A stretch of 24,980 nucleotides of DNA. Origin: Methanoculleus sp. UBA77. Its GTDB lineage: Archaea > Halobacteriota > Methanomicrobia > Methanomicrobiales > Methanoculleaceae. Each line of letters begins with the position of its first letter. Within the stretch, counting starts at the first letter, position 1. A model generated the notes under the pieces. The model was not told where the DNA came from. It searched no databases and saw only the letters and a program-made list of their open reading frames with translations. Below are positions 13,527-21,051 of this stretch, piece after piece. A program made the position numbers and the translations under genes. The stretch covers positions 1 through 24,980 of the forward strand of contig DALN01000178.1 of assembly GCA_002499455.1 (NCBI GenBank), in the 5' to 3' direction.

Positions 13527-16371
13527 ACCCCCGGAGTGCCGGGATTGCCCCGCGCTCCGCTTCATACGCCCTGATCGCCTCGGGCGCACCGAGGAGGAAG
13601 CGGCGGGTGCTGTTGTAGACGGACGGGTGCGCCTCCGGGTCGAGGGAGGCGAGGAGATCCGCGAGCACCCCGACCGCGGCAACCCGGTGGTGCTCCTCCA
13701 TCGCGTCGATGAACGCAAAGGCGTCGAGCGCCCGGACGGTGCTGTACTCGTTGACCGGGGCGAGCCGCCGGAGGATCTCCGCGAGGTATGCCCGCCCCTC
13801 TTCGGTCTCAAGCGACCGTTTCCTGTTGAGGGCGAACCGGGCATACAGCGCCCGCTGCTGGTCGGCCTGCTCGATCGAGAAGGCGGGGGAGGACTCGATC
13901 CGCTGCAGGATCGTGACGAGGTCGCCGGTATCGCTCCCGGCGACGGCGGCGAGGAAGGCCTCCCACGCAACCGGGCGCTTCGCCGACTCGGCCGCGAACG
14001 CCGCGAGGATCTCCTGCCGCTCCGGGGCGCCGCTCTCGAGAATCAGCGAGAACGCGACGAGGCGGTCGGTCGCGGCCGCCGACTCCCTGAACTGGCGGAG
14101 GAGCAGTTCGTGGACCTCGGGGGTGTCGAGGGTCGCGAGGATGGCGAGTGCGGCATTCTTCCTCTGCCGCCGCCGGATCGCCGCTGCCTCCTCTTCGAGG
14201 GTGCCGTCCCCGGCCGGGGCGCCTGCCGCCCGCCGGTAGACCTCGAGCAGGGTCTCGCGGTTGCGTGCGGCGACGGCGGCGAGGATCTTCTTTCTGGCGT
14301 CGTGGAGCGCCCGGTAGTGGTGGCGGAACCGCCCGTCCTCGACTGAGGGGAAGATAGTGAGGAACTGCCCGCCCGCCTCGTCCATGAGGCGGTCGTCGGC
14401 GAGGAGCGCAGCGCAGAGGTCGGCGAACCTCCCGGAGACGGCCGCCTCCGGGTCCTCGAGGAGTCTGAGCATCTCCCGGTCGGTGAGCGCTGCAAACGCG
14501 GCAAAGCGGCCGATGATATCGGAATCCTTCAGCACCTGGAGGTGGAGTTCGTCCTCCGGCGGGCGGTATGCCACCTTCCCGTAGAAGGAGTAGCCGCGAT
14601 TGAGGGAGAGGAACGCGGGTCTCTCGACGCCGTCGAGGACGACCTCTCCCGCCTCCTCCGCGATGCGGACGGTCCGGTCCGCGATATCCCGGCCGTCGGC
14701 GTCGACGAGCGCGAACCGGAACGGGAACTCCCATGTCCGGCCGGCAGGCGAGCGGCTCTGGCGGTAGGCGAGGCTGAACCGCCGGGTATCGGGGTCGTAG
14801 GAGGGGGTGACGGTGAGGACCGGGTACTCCTTCTCCTTCAACCAGACCGCCGCCATGCCGGAGAAGTCCTCGCCCGAGACCTCCTCCATGCAGCGGAGCC
14901 AGTCCGCTCGCGAGGCGTTGCTGTGCCGGAACCGGTCGTGGTAGAGGGCGAGCCCCTCGGCGAACTTCTCCCTCCCCATCAGGGTCTCGATCATCCTGAC
15001 GAACTCCGGGGCCTTGACGTAGGTGACCCCGGTGATGAGGTCGTTTGGGTCGTTGAAGCCGTCGGGCTCGATCGGCATCGATCCCGCGCCCCGGTCGAGG
15101 GCGAGCGTCCCGGCCGAGGGTTCGAGGATGTCGAGGACGGTCCGGAGGCGGGAGTAGGCCTCGCCGAAGAAGAAGGCGTGGTGCTTCTCCTCGATGTGGA
15201 CCGTCACGGCCTCGTTGAGCCAGATCTCGAAGGGACTCCACCCCGTCACCTCCGAGCCGTTCTCGTTGTGGTAGTACTCGTGGACCTTCACCGCGGCCAT
15301 GTACTCGAAGGCCGGGTCGGTCGTATCGGGGCCGGGCATCAGCCGGTTTGCGGCGATCGTCGTGTTCCCGACGTTCTCCATCCCGCCGAAGTCGGAGTTC
15401 TGCATCGCGATCTCCCGGTAGACCGCCCCGGTGTAGGCGTAGCCGGTCTCGATACCGGCAACAAGCCTCGCGAGTTCTTTCCTCGCCGGATCAAGGGCTT
15501 CCCGGTCCCCGGCTCGCTTTGCCGCGTCACGGACCCGCACGAGCCGCCAGATCTCCTCCCTGATCTCCCGGTCGCGGTACTGCCCCCGGCCGGTGAAGAG
15601 ATGGACCCACATCACCCCGTCCGCGAGGATATCGAGCGCACGCTCCGCCCCCGCCGGATCGGCGCCGGGTTTTGCGAGAAGTTCGAGGGCGAACGTCCGG
15701 CCGTCGGGATACTCGAACTCCCGATGGAAGGTGTCGTAGCACCCCACGCCGAGGAAGAAGAGGTAGGGGGCCATCGGTGTTGTGGTATTGCGATACTCCT
15801 GGACGGAGCGGCCGGGCCCGCAGGGTATCCGCGGTCCAGCGGGGTCGCCGTTCGAGATGGTGTTCGTGTAACCGTCGTCCGCGACGATCACCGTCCGGTA
15901 GGTGCATTTTGCGGTCATGTCGTCGAGGCAGGGGACCAGCCGCTGGAACCCCCACTGCTGGCACTGGGTGATCTGGGTCGGCGCCCCGCCGGGGCAGGCG
16001 CCGTCGTAGTAGAGCCCTTCGAGGACGTGGCTGCTCGGCCGGCAGATCGTCTCGGTCTCGAGGGTGAACCGGGTCCGGGGCGGGACCGGGGGGTCGAAGG
16101 TGACCGTGAGGATCGCATTCCCCCGGTCGTACCGGTACGCGGTCTCGTATCCGGCGCACGCGACGCGGAGGATAGCGAGGTCGCGGGCATTGAGGGCGAG
16201 GGAGGCGAGCGGCGCGTCGGGGGTATCGGCCGTGAGGGCCGAGACGACCCGGGTGTGGCCGTCGTAGACGTCGAAGACGAGGTCCATGTGGACGACTTTC
16301 ACCGGGAGCGCCCCGAAGTCCTCCGGGTAGTAGCGGAAGAGCCGCCGGCGGCCCTCCTCGTTCCCGGTCAA
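13516..16371 (-). CDS. M1-family metallo-aminopeptidase (PepN/ERAP-like)
   Basis: 951 residues. The zinc site HEYYH (364-368) is followed after exactly 18 residues by Glu 387 in WLNEAVT, the M1 HEXXH-X18-E signature. The substrate-binding exopeptidase motif is present as GGMEN (329-333, usually GAMEN). The N-terminal beta domain precedes it, and the long C-terminal part (about 560-951) is beta-sandwich plus helical repeats, as in PepN. It should release N-terminal residues from peptides in the cytoplasm; there is no signal peptide. The start is TTG, overlapping the stop of the upstream HEAT gene (TTGA) and preceded by GAGG, so the two are translationally coupled. The first in-frame ATG (16287) would remove conserved N-terminal sequence. 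Confidence 0.93.
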   Translation of the reverse strand: MTGNEEGRRRLFRYYPEDFGALPVKVVHMDLVFDVYDGHTRVVSALTADTPDAPLASLALNARDLAILRVACAGYETAYRYDRGNAILTVTFDPPVPPRTRFTLETETICRPSSHVLEGLYYDGACPGGAPTQITQCQQWGFQRLVPCLDDMTAKCTYRTVIVADDGYTNTISNGDPAGPRIPCGPGRSVQEYRNTTTPMAPYLFFLGVGCYDTFHREFEYPDGRTFALELLAKPGADPAGAERALDILADGVMWVHLFTGRGQYRDREIREEIWRLVRVRDAAKRAGDREALDPARKELARLVAGIETGYAYTGAVYREIAMQNSDFGGMENVGNTTIAANRLMPGPDTTDPAFEYMAAVKVHEYYHNENGSEVTGWSPFEIWLNEAVTVHIEEKHHAFFFGEAYSRLRTVLDILEPSAGTLALDRGAGSMPIEPDGFNDPNDLITGVTYVKAPEFVRMIETLMGREKFAEGLALYHDRFRHSNASRADWLRCMEEVSGEDFSGMAAVWLKEKEYPVLTVTPSYDPDTRRFSLAYRQSRSPAGRTWEFPFRFALVDADGRDIADRTVRIAEEAGEVVLDGVERPAFLSLNRGYSFYGKVAYRPPEDELHLQVLKDSDIIGRFAAFAALTDREMLRLLEDPEAAVSGRFADLCAALLADDRLMDEAGGQFLTIFPSVEDGRFRHHYRALHDARKKILAAVAARNRETLLEVYRRAAGAPAGDGTLEEEAAAIRRRQRKNAALAILATLDTPEVHELLLRQFRESAAATDRLVAFSLILESGAPERQEILAAFAAESAKRPVAWEAFLAAVAGSDTGDLVTILQRIESSPAFSIEQADQQRALYARFALNRKRSLETEEGRAYLAEILRRLAPVNEYSTVRALDAFAFIDAMEEHHRVAAVGVLADLLASLDPEAHPSVYNSTRRFLLGAPEAIRAYEAERGAIPALRGFNS

Positions 16372-16904
16372 ACTCCCGCCTCGCCGGTGATCTCGCGGAG
16401 TGCGCGGCGGATCGCCGTCCTGACCTCCGGCTCATCCTCGTCCTCGAGCATGGCGGCGAGGGGTTCGGCCGCCCGGCGGTCGCGCAGTTTGCCGAGGGCT
16501 TCGGCGGCGACCGCCCGGACATCCTTCCTCCCGTCGGAGAGGAGGGCGATGAGCGGTTCGACGGCGCGAACGTCGCCGAGTTCGCCGAGCGACCAGGCGG
16601 CTCCGCGCCGCACCCACCGGTGAGGGTCGGCGAGGAGGGGGAGGAGCGGCTCCACCGCACGGGGGTCGTGCAGTTTGCCGAGCCCCTGCGCTGCAACCCA
16701 GCGGACCTCGTTCTCCCGGTCGGAGAGGGCGGCGATGAGCGGTTCGACGGCCCGCTCGTCACCGCATCCGCAGAGGGCTTCCGCCGCCCGCAGCCGGTAG
16801 GGCGTGCTCTCGTCCGAGAGCTGCTCGATATATTTGCCGATATTCTCCTCGCGCCGCTTCTCCCTGTCCTCCATGAGGCGCTTTACCGAACGTTCCATCG
16901 TCAT
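16368..16904 (-). CDS. HEAT-repeat (PBS-lyase-like) protein
   Basis: 178 residues from the ATG at 16904 (alternative ATG 16898). A basic/acidic coiled N-terminal helix (MEDREKRREENIGKYIEQL) leads into about five 31-residue HEAT units with the recurrent core DxRAVEPLIALLSD and VRWVAAQGLGKL. Such repeats form a protein-binding solenoid; no enzyme motif is present, so it is not a functional phycobilin lyase. It is the first gene of an operon with the M1 aminopeptidase, whose TTG overlaps its stop. A scaffold or partner role for the peptidase is an inference. GGTGG precedes the start and a TATA box lies about 45 bases upstream. Confidence 0.85.
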   Translation of the reverse strand: MTMERSVKRLMEDREKRREENIGKYIEQLSDESTPYRLRAAEALCGCGDERAVEPLIAALSDRENEVRWVAAQGLGKLHDPRAVEPLLPLLADPHRWVRRGAAWSLGELGDVRAVEPLIALLSDGRKDVRAVAAEALGKLRDRRAAEPLAAMLEDEDEPEVRTAIRRALREITGEAGV

Positions 16905-16943
16905 GCCACCACCGGATTCTGTTCTCCACCTGATCTCGTTTGC

Positions 16944-16953
16944 GGTATATAGT
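16944..16953 (-). promoter_or_regulatory. TATA box for the HEAT/aminopeptidase operon
   Basis: The minus strand reads ACTATATACC, about 45 bases before the ATG at 16904, giving a leader near 20 nt with a GGTGG element. Confidence 0.6.
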
Positions 16954-16995
16954 GCTGGCGCGAACCCCTCCATGCGGCTGATGAAGGCCGGAGGT

Positions 16996-17343
16996 TCACG
17001 CCTCTCCCCCCATATCCTCCCCGATGACGTCGAACGCGACGATGCGGTAGTTGTAGTACTGCCCGTCCGGGGCGGTGAAGGCGAGGAAGACCATCAGGCC
17101 GTGCTCGTCCGAGATCCAGAGTTCTGCATCGTCCTCGAGGCCGTAGTATACGAAACCGAACTTCGTGAAGATCTCTTCGATGGCGCTTTCGCTCTGCATG
17201 TCCTGAACCATCCGGAAAGTCTCGGTCAGGGCATACTGCCGTTCCTCGAGCGCGGATGCCTGAAGCCCGGCACACCTCTCCTGGTGGAGAAGGCAGTCGA
17301 GTGCGGCCATGATCTCCTGTGCGACTGGGTCGATACCCTCCAT
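16996..17343 (-). CDS. Unknown 115-residue protein
   Basis: Start chosen at ATG 17343 because a TATA box lies about 26 bases upstream and the in-frame extension to 17670 runs through repeats and the next gene. The N-terminal half is helical (MEGIDPVAQEIMAALDCLL, then a Glu/Gln-rich helix). The C-terminal half looks like beta strands (FGFVYYGLEDDAELWISDEHG, MVFLAFTAPDGQYYNYRIVAFDVIG). No recognised motif. It is divergent from the GTPase gene. Confidence 0.65.
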   Translation of the reverse strand: MEGIDPVAQEIMAALDCLLHQERCAGLQASALEERQYALTETFRMVQDMQSESAIEEIFTKFGFVYYGLEDDAELWISDEHGLMVFLAFTAPDGQYYNYRIVAFDVIGEDMGGEA

Positions 17344-17363
17344 ACCCGTACGTTGGCCCTGCT

Positions 17364-17373
17364 GGTATATTTC
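17364..17373 (-). promoter_or_regulatory. TATA box for the 115-residue protein gene
   Basis: The minus strand reads AAATATACCA about 26 bases upstream of the ATG at 17343. This is consistent with a leaderless transcript and decides the start. Confidence 0.5.
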
Positions 17374-17385
17374 TGTTGAGAACGA

Positions 17386-17446
17386 CGTTCCTTTTGGAAC
17401 GGAGTTCGAGCCCCCGGTGCCGATCTCTTCCTCCCGGAACCGTTCC
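17386..17446. repeat. GTTCC/GGAAC inverted repeats in a divergent promoter region
   Basis: CGTTCC (17386-17391) and GGAACG (17396-17401) form a perfect 6-bp inverted repeat with a TTTT loop. GGAAC-C-GTTCC (17436-17446) is a second perfect one. Between them, 17401-17419 resembles the R2 motif. Confidence 0.5.
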
Positions 17447-17545
17447 CGGAAAAGATCGTTCCCCGGCTGCCCGGATACGCTGTAATCCTCTTCCCGGCGC
17501 CGCAATAGCGAAACCCTAAAACCTCCGTGTGTTAATACAACGCTG

Positions 17546-18031
17546 ATGGCAGAGGGCAGGCTCAAGATTGTCGTCTTCGGTTCGTTCAATGCAGGCAAGT
17601 CGAGTTTCATCCAGGCACTCGATCCCCGGAGCCGCCACATTGAAGCGACATCAAGCGAGGGTCCCACCACGGTCGCCTTCGATTTCGGCAGACTGCAGGT
17701 GCGGGATAAAGCAATCTATCTCTTCGGGACGCCCGGACAGGAGCGGTTCGAGTTCGTCCGGCAGATCCTCTCGCGGGGGATGGACGGCGCGATCATCATC
17801 GTGGACGCCACCACGGGAGTGGACGCGATGACGCGGCACCTCTATGGCCAGTTGAAGGCCGTCGGGGTGCCGCTCGCGTTCATGGCGAACAAGTGCGACT
17901 GCCCTGACGCGGCGCCCGAATCCGTCCGCCGCGACCTGCCCGGAGAGATGGTGCATCCCATCTCCGCGCGGAACACCGAGAGCGTTCACGCGGCCCTCGA
18001 CGCCTTCGTCGCAACACTTGCGGCACGGTAG
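17546..18031 (+). CDS. Small GTP-binding protein, COG2229 (MglA/Gtr1-like) type
   Basis: 161 residues. G1 is GSFNAGKSSF (about 12-21), G2 Thr lies in GPTTVAFDFG, G3 is FGTPGQERF, G4 is NKCD, and G5 is ISAR. The G3 aspartate of classical Ras (DxxG) is replaced by Gly before TPGQ, which is usual for the COG2229 group and not a defect. These proteins act as nucleotide switches, often with Roadblock/LC7 partners or histidine kinases; no roadblock gene is visible here. A helical protein gene follows 41 bp downstream on the same strand. Confidence 0.87.
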   Translation: MAEGRLKIVVFGSFNAGKSSFIQALDPRSRHIEATSSEGPTTVAFDFGRLQVRDKAIYLFGTPGQERFEFVRQILSRGMDGAIIIVDATTGVDAMTRHLYGQLKAVGVPLAFMANKCDCPDAAPESVRRDLPGEMVHPISARNTESVHAALDAFVATLAAR

Positions 18032-18072
18032 CGATCATTTTTACCCTCCGGGGGTCGTTGATCTTAGCGACG

Positions 18073-18897
18073 ATGACCCCCAGAGATACTTACATCAGGG
18101 AGGTTGCCCGGCTGCTCACGAGTCTCCTTGCGAGCGGGAACACCGCGGACCTCCTTGCCTACCTTGCTGCGGAGAGCCGTCTGCCCGGGCCGCGGGCAAA
18201 CCTTGAGCTCGCCGGGGCGTTCAGCGAGACCGTGCGCGAGTTTGCCGTCGCCGATCCCGGCGACCACCAGGCCCTCTGGAACCTCTGTGTCGAGCTCGCC
18301 TGCATCTCCCCTGAGGACGCACCTGCCGGCGACCCACACGAGTTCATCGTACTCTGTGGTGTCCGGGGCATCGGTGCGATCGGGTCCGTATCTCCGGCGT
18401 GCGCACAGGCCGCGGTCAACCATCTCGCGGAGGCCTCCGCCGATCCGCGACGGGGCGTCCAGGAGGCGGTGGCGATGGCGGTCCAGGACCTTCTCTCCCG
18501 GCAGCGGGATACGGCCGTCCCGGAACTGGAAGGCTGGGTGGAGGGAGGCTCCTGGCTCGCCATGCGTGCCGCGGTCGCGGGGATCGCCGAGCCCGGCCTG
18601 CTCGCCGAGGCGGACCTCGCCGAGACGGCGCTCCGGCTCCACAGGAAGACGCTGATCCGGGTCTACATGGCAAAGGAGAGGCAGTCCGATGCGTTCCTTG
18701 CGCTCAGGAATGCGCTCGGCTACACGCTCAGCCTGGTCGTCGCCGCCCTGCCCACCATCGGTTTTGAGTACCTGCGGCAGCTTGCGACCCTCGACGACCT
18801 CGATATCCGGTGGATCATCCGGGAGAACCTCGATAAGAGCCAGCTCCCGGAGCGGTATCCCGAGACGGTGCAGCACATCCGGGCGCAGGTAGGATAG
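18073..18897 (+). CDS. Uncharacterised helical (HEAT/ARM-like) protein
   Basis: 274 residues from ATG 18073. A TTG 15 bases earlier is possible, but a TTTTTACC box about 30 bases before the ATG suggests a leaderless start. The sequence is nearly all amphipathic helices of HEAT-like spacing (e.g. EAVAMAVQDLLSRQRDTAVP, WLAMRAAVAGIAEPGL, TLIRVYMAKERQSDAFLALR), without a catalytic motif I recognise. It resembles DNA-alkylation-repair-type or armadillo solenoids only in general character. Position behind the GTPase gene suggests, but does not prove, a functional link. Its 3' end is antisense to the end of the TnpB remnant (83 bp). Confidence 0.7.
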   Translation: MTPRDTYIREVARLLTSLLASGNTADLLAYLAAESRLPGPRANLELAGAFSETVREFAVADPGDHQALWNLCVELACISPEDAPAGDPHEFIVLCGVRGIGAIGSVSPACAQAAVNHLAEASADPRRGVQEAVAMAVQDLLSRQRDTAVPELEGWVEGGSWLAMRAAVAGIAEPGLLAEADLAETALRLHRKTLIRVYMAKERQSDAFLALRNALGYTLSLVVAALPTIGFEYLRQLATLDDLDIRWIIRENLDKSQLPERYPETVQHIRAQVG

Positions 18898-19354
18898 GGG
18901 CGGTCGTTGCGGCTCCCTGCCGGAGTGGGGCCGCTGCCGCTATATTGAACGCCGCGTTTGCATCGGCATGACCGGTATACCCGCAGTGCGGGCAGAGGAA
19001 CCGCTTGCCCTTGCGGGTGCCCCGTCCACCGCACCGGTTACAGCGCCGGGCCATCTTCACGATCTCATGGGCGACTCTCCTGTTCCGGTCGCCCCCGATC
19101 CGGCTTTCTCGGTCCCGTTCCACTCTGCGCTTTTTGACCTTTCCGGCGCTGCCGCATCGTCCCCGATGGTCGGCGTCGTTCGGGTGCTCGCCGAGCATCA
19201 CCACGTCTCCGCTCGCCGGATGGGCCACGACGGCGAGATGGCACGTGGTGTTCAGGTCGACCCCGATCCAGTCGCCGGGCGGGGTATTCCCTGGAGAGAT
19301 CGCATCGACGTTAACCTGCATCTGCGTGAGTATTGATGGTGGGCCGGGCACCAT
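18815..19354 (-). pseudogene. tnpB: Truncated TnpB (IS200/IS605-type) remnant with internal deletion
   Basis: The 179-codon open frame (or 168 from the ATG at 19321) keeps the TnpB RuvC start DWIGVDLNTT (Asp 33), a basic region ending RDRESRIGG, a zinc ribbon with CNRC and CPHC (Cys 105, 108, 121, 124), and the final HADANAAFNI (Asp 131). A full TnpB has about 80 more residues between the HEIVKMA segment and the ribbon, including the RuvC-II Glu, plus an N-terminal half of about 180 residues; both are missing. The joint near 19045 is in frame. The last ~28 codons are antisense to the neighbouring gene, so the 3' end is probably lost too. A TATA-like GGATATATGG lies 30-40 bases before the ATG at 19321. 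It cannot be an active nuclease; probably a decaying element, possibly still expressed. Confidence 0.8.
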
Positions 19355-19360
19355 ATATCC
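19351..19360 (-). promoter_or_regulatory. TATA-like box before the TnpB remnant
   Basis: The minus strand reads GGATATATGG about 35 bases upstream of the internal ATG at 19321. It lies just past the end of the HAD hydrolase gene. Confidence 0.4.
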
Positions 19361-19375
19361 GCCGGGCCCGCCGCA

Positions 19376-20062
19376 TCAGGTCCCGTAGCGCCGCCACGCC
19401 TCCTTGACGTGCAGCGCCTGCATGCCGAGTTTCTGGGGCGCGAGAACGTCGTTCTCACAGTTATCCCCGATGAAGAGGACCTCCTGGGGCGCAAGGTCCA
19501 TCCGGTCGAGGGCTGTGGCATAGATCCGGGGATCCGGTTTCCGGAAACCGAGGTCTGAGGAGAAGACGATGAAGTCGAACCGCTCGTAGAGGCCGAGTAT
19601 GCGCACCTCCTGCTCCGAGAAGACCCGCTGCCCGTTCGAGACGATGCCGATTTTTTGCGTGTCGAAGAGGTCGAGCAGCCGGAGGCTTCCCTCGAGCACG
19701 CAAAGGCGCCGGAGCGACGCGGCCCGGAACGCCCGGGCGGCCTCGATGCCGAGCCACCCGGCATCGATCTCCCACGCGCTGTATTCGGCACAGATGCCGG
19801 CAAAGACCTCCTCGACCCGCACCTCCGGATAGCGCTCCCCGGTCCGGCCGAGCGCCTCGTCGACCCTGCTCCTGTAGAGTTCCCGCAGGTGGTCGGGCGC
19901 GATCCGCACCCCCTGGTAGAGGAGCCACCGGGAGAGCAGCCGGTAGGTCCCGATGCTCCTCTCGTCGGTCAGGATATCGATGAGCGTCCCGTAGCAGTCA
20001 AAGAGCACCCCTTCTACCGGGGGATCGCGGACAGACACACCTCCGCCTCCGATACCAGCCAT
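19376..20062 (-). CDS. HAD-superfamily hydrolase (phosphatase-like)
   Basis: 228 residues. All HAD motifs are present: motif I FDCYGTLID (nucleophile Asp 22; the +2 residue is Tyr), motif II SNGQ, motif III Lys in FRKPDP, motif IV GDNCENDV. A helical cap of about 80 residues sits between motifs I and II (subtype I cap). Substrate unknown; small phosphorylated metabolites are typical. The ATG at 20062 has GGAGG 10 nt upstream. A GTG at 20038 also has GGAGG at 7 nt and would shorten the Gly-rich N-terminus. It overlaps the end of the APH-like kinase gene, so they are co-expressed; a kinase/phosphatase pair is an inference. Confidence 0.9.
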   Translation of the reverse strand: MAGIGGGGVSVRDPPVEGVLFDCYGTLIDILTDERSIGTYRLLSRWLLYQGVRIAPDHLRELYRSRVDEALGRTGERYPEVRVEEVFAGICAEYSAWEIDAGWLGIEAARAFRAASLRRLCVLEGSLRLLDLFDTQKIGIVSNGQRVFSEQEVRILGLYERFDFIVFSSDLGFRKPDPRIYATALDRMDLAPQEVLFIGDNCENDVLAPQKLGMQALHVKEAWRRYGT

Positions 20063-20928
20063 TCTCGTTCCGCCTCCCGCCAGGGCAGCCGTGCTATCCT
20101 GAGGTGGCCGAGCGCCATGAAGAAGGGGAAGACGGCGCAGTTCTGCCGGAACTCTTCTTCATCCCTGCTGTAGTGCCAGAGGAGGTGGCCGATCCAGTCC
20201 TCGGCACGGGCGCTGTTTCCCGGCGAGGCCTTCATCTCCGCGGCGAGGATGCCGGGGTCGCGGAGCGGGTGCGCGTGGTCCCGCCCTCCCTCGAAGTCAA
20301 TCGCACAGATCTCGCCGTCCCGGAGGTAGTTGCCCGGCGTGGCGTCGCCGTGGACCATGCAGCCCGTGTCCCGGCAGAACTGCGGGCTGTGCCACCAGGC
20401 CCCGAGCAGGCGGTTGAACCGTTCCCTCTCGCGAGCCGAAAGCCTGTTCTGGTCGAGGACTGCATGGAAGTACGCGAAGTCGCGCTCGCGGTGCCATGTG
20501 GTCCGGGTGCCGTCGTGGAGCCGCCGGAGCAGGCGGGCCACGCCGGTCAGGGCCCCGTACGGGGAGGTCTCTGCCGCGAGGACTTCGCGGAGCGTCGGGC
20601 CGGGGACGCACTCCGTCACGAGGACCGAACCGAACCGCTCCTCCGCCGCGAGCACCCGCGGCACCCGGACCAATGCGGCCGCGTCCCGGAGCCGGCGGCA
20701 CTCGTTCGCGAGCGCCTTTGCGGCATCATAACGGGTCTTTGCACCCGTCGGCGCCCCGAAGAACTTGCCGATGACGCTCGTCCCGGCCCCGTCGAACTCG
20801 TAGCGGCAGACAACGTGCGATGCGGGTTCTATCCGGTAGACCCGGACGGGGCAGTCGTCGCCGACGACGCCGCAGAGCCAGTCGCGGAAGGGGTCGCCGG
20901 GCTCAAGATACCCGATCTCTCCTGTCAT
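20014..20928 (-). CDS. APH-fold phosphotransferase (aminoglycoside/choline kinase-like)
   Basis: 304 residues from ATG 20928 (the frame is open upstream; a GTG lies 6 bases earlier). Kinase features are the N-lobe VIGKFFG with its Lys, catalytic loop MVHGDATPGNYL (His 193, Asp 195, Asn 200) and metal-binding AIDFEGG. The family phosphorylates small molecules with a hydroxyl; antibiotic resistance is only one role and is not implied here. It shares an operon with the HAD hydrolase and is divergent from a polyprenyl synthase, suggesting a lipid or polyprenol-phosphate context (inference). Confidence 0.82.
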   Translation of the reverse strand: MTGEIGYLEPGDPFRDWLCGVVGDDCPVRVYRIEPASHVVCRYEFDGAGTSVIGKFFGAPTGAKTRYDAAKALANECRRLRDAAALVRVPRVLAAEERFGSVLVTECVPGPTLREVLAAETSPYGALTGVARLLRRLHDGTRTTWHRERDFAYFHAVLDQNRLSARERERFNRLLGAWWHSPQFCRDTGCMVHGDATPGNYLRDGEICAIDFEGGRDHAHPLRDPGILAAEMKASPGNSARAEDWIGHLLWHYSRDEEEFRQNCAVFPFFMALGHLRIARLPWREAEREWLVSEAEVCLSAIPR

Positions 20929-21051
20929 CACCACAGGACCCGGAGGGGCCTGCAGGGCAATGAAGGTGCCTGTGACTGCGAGGGAGACCCACACCTTTTT
21001 ACCGCCCGGGCGCCTTAGCGGGATACACCAGCGTTCCTGCGAGTGAGTGCC

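Noticed and set aside
14542..16623. 693-codon plus-strand open frame
   Set aside because: Fully antisense to the M1 aminopeptidase and HEAT genes; the Asp/Glu/Arg/Val-rich composition is typical of a shadow frame in GC-rich DNA.
17396..17425. T-loop-like GGAGTTCGAGCCCCC resembling a tRNA T arm
   Set aside because: No acceptor, D or anticodon arms can be built around it; better explained as an R2-like repeat.
20014..20928. Aminoglycoside resistance gene
   Set aside because: Only the general APH kinase fold is seen; nothing points to antibiotic substrates in this archaeal context.
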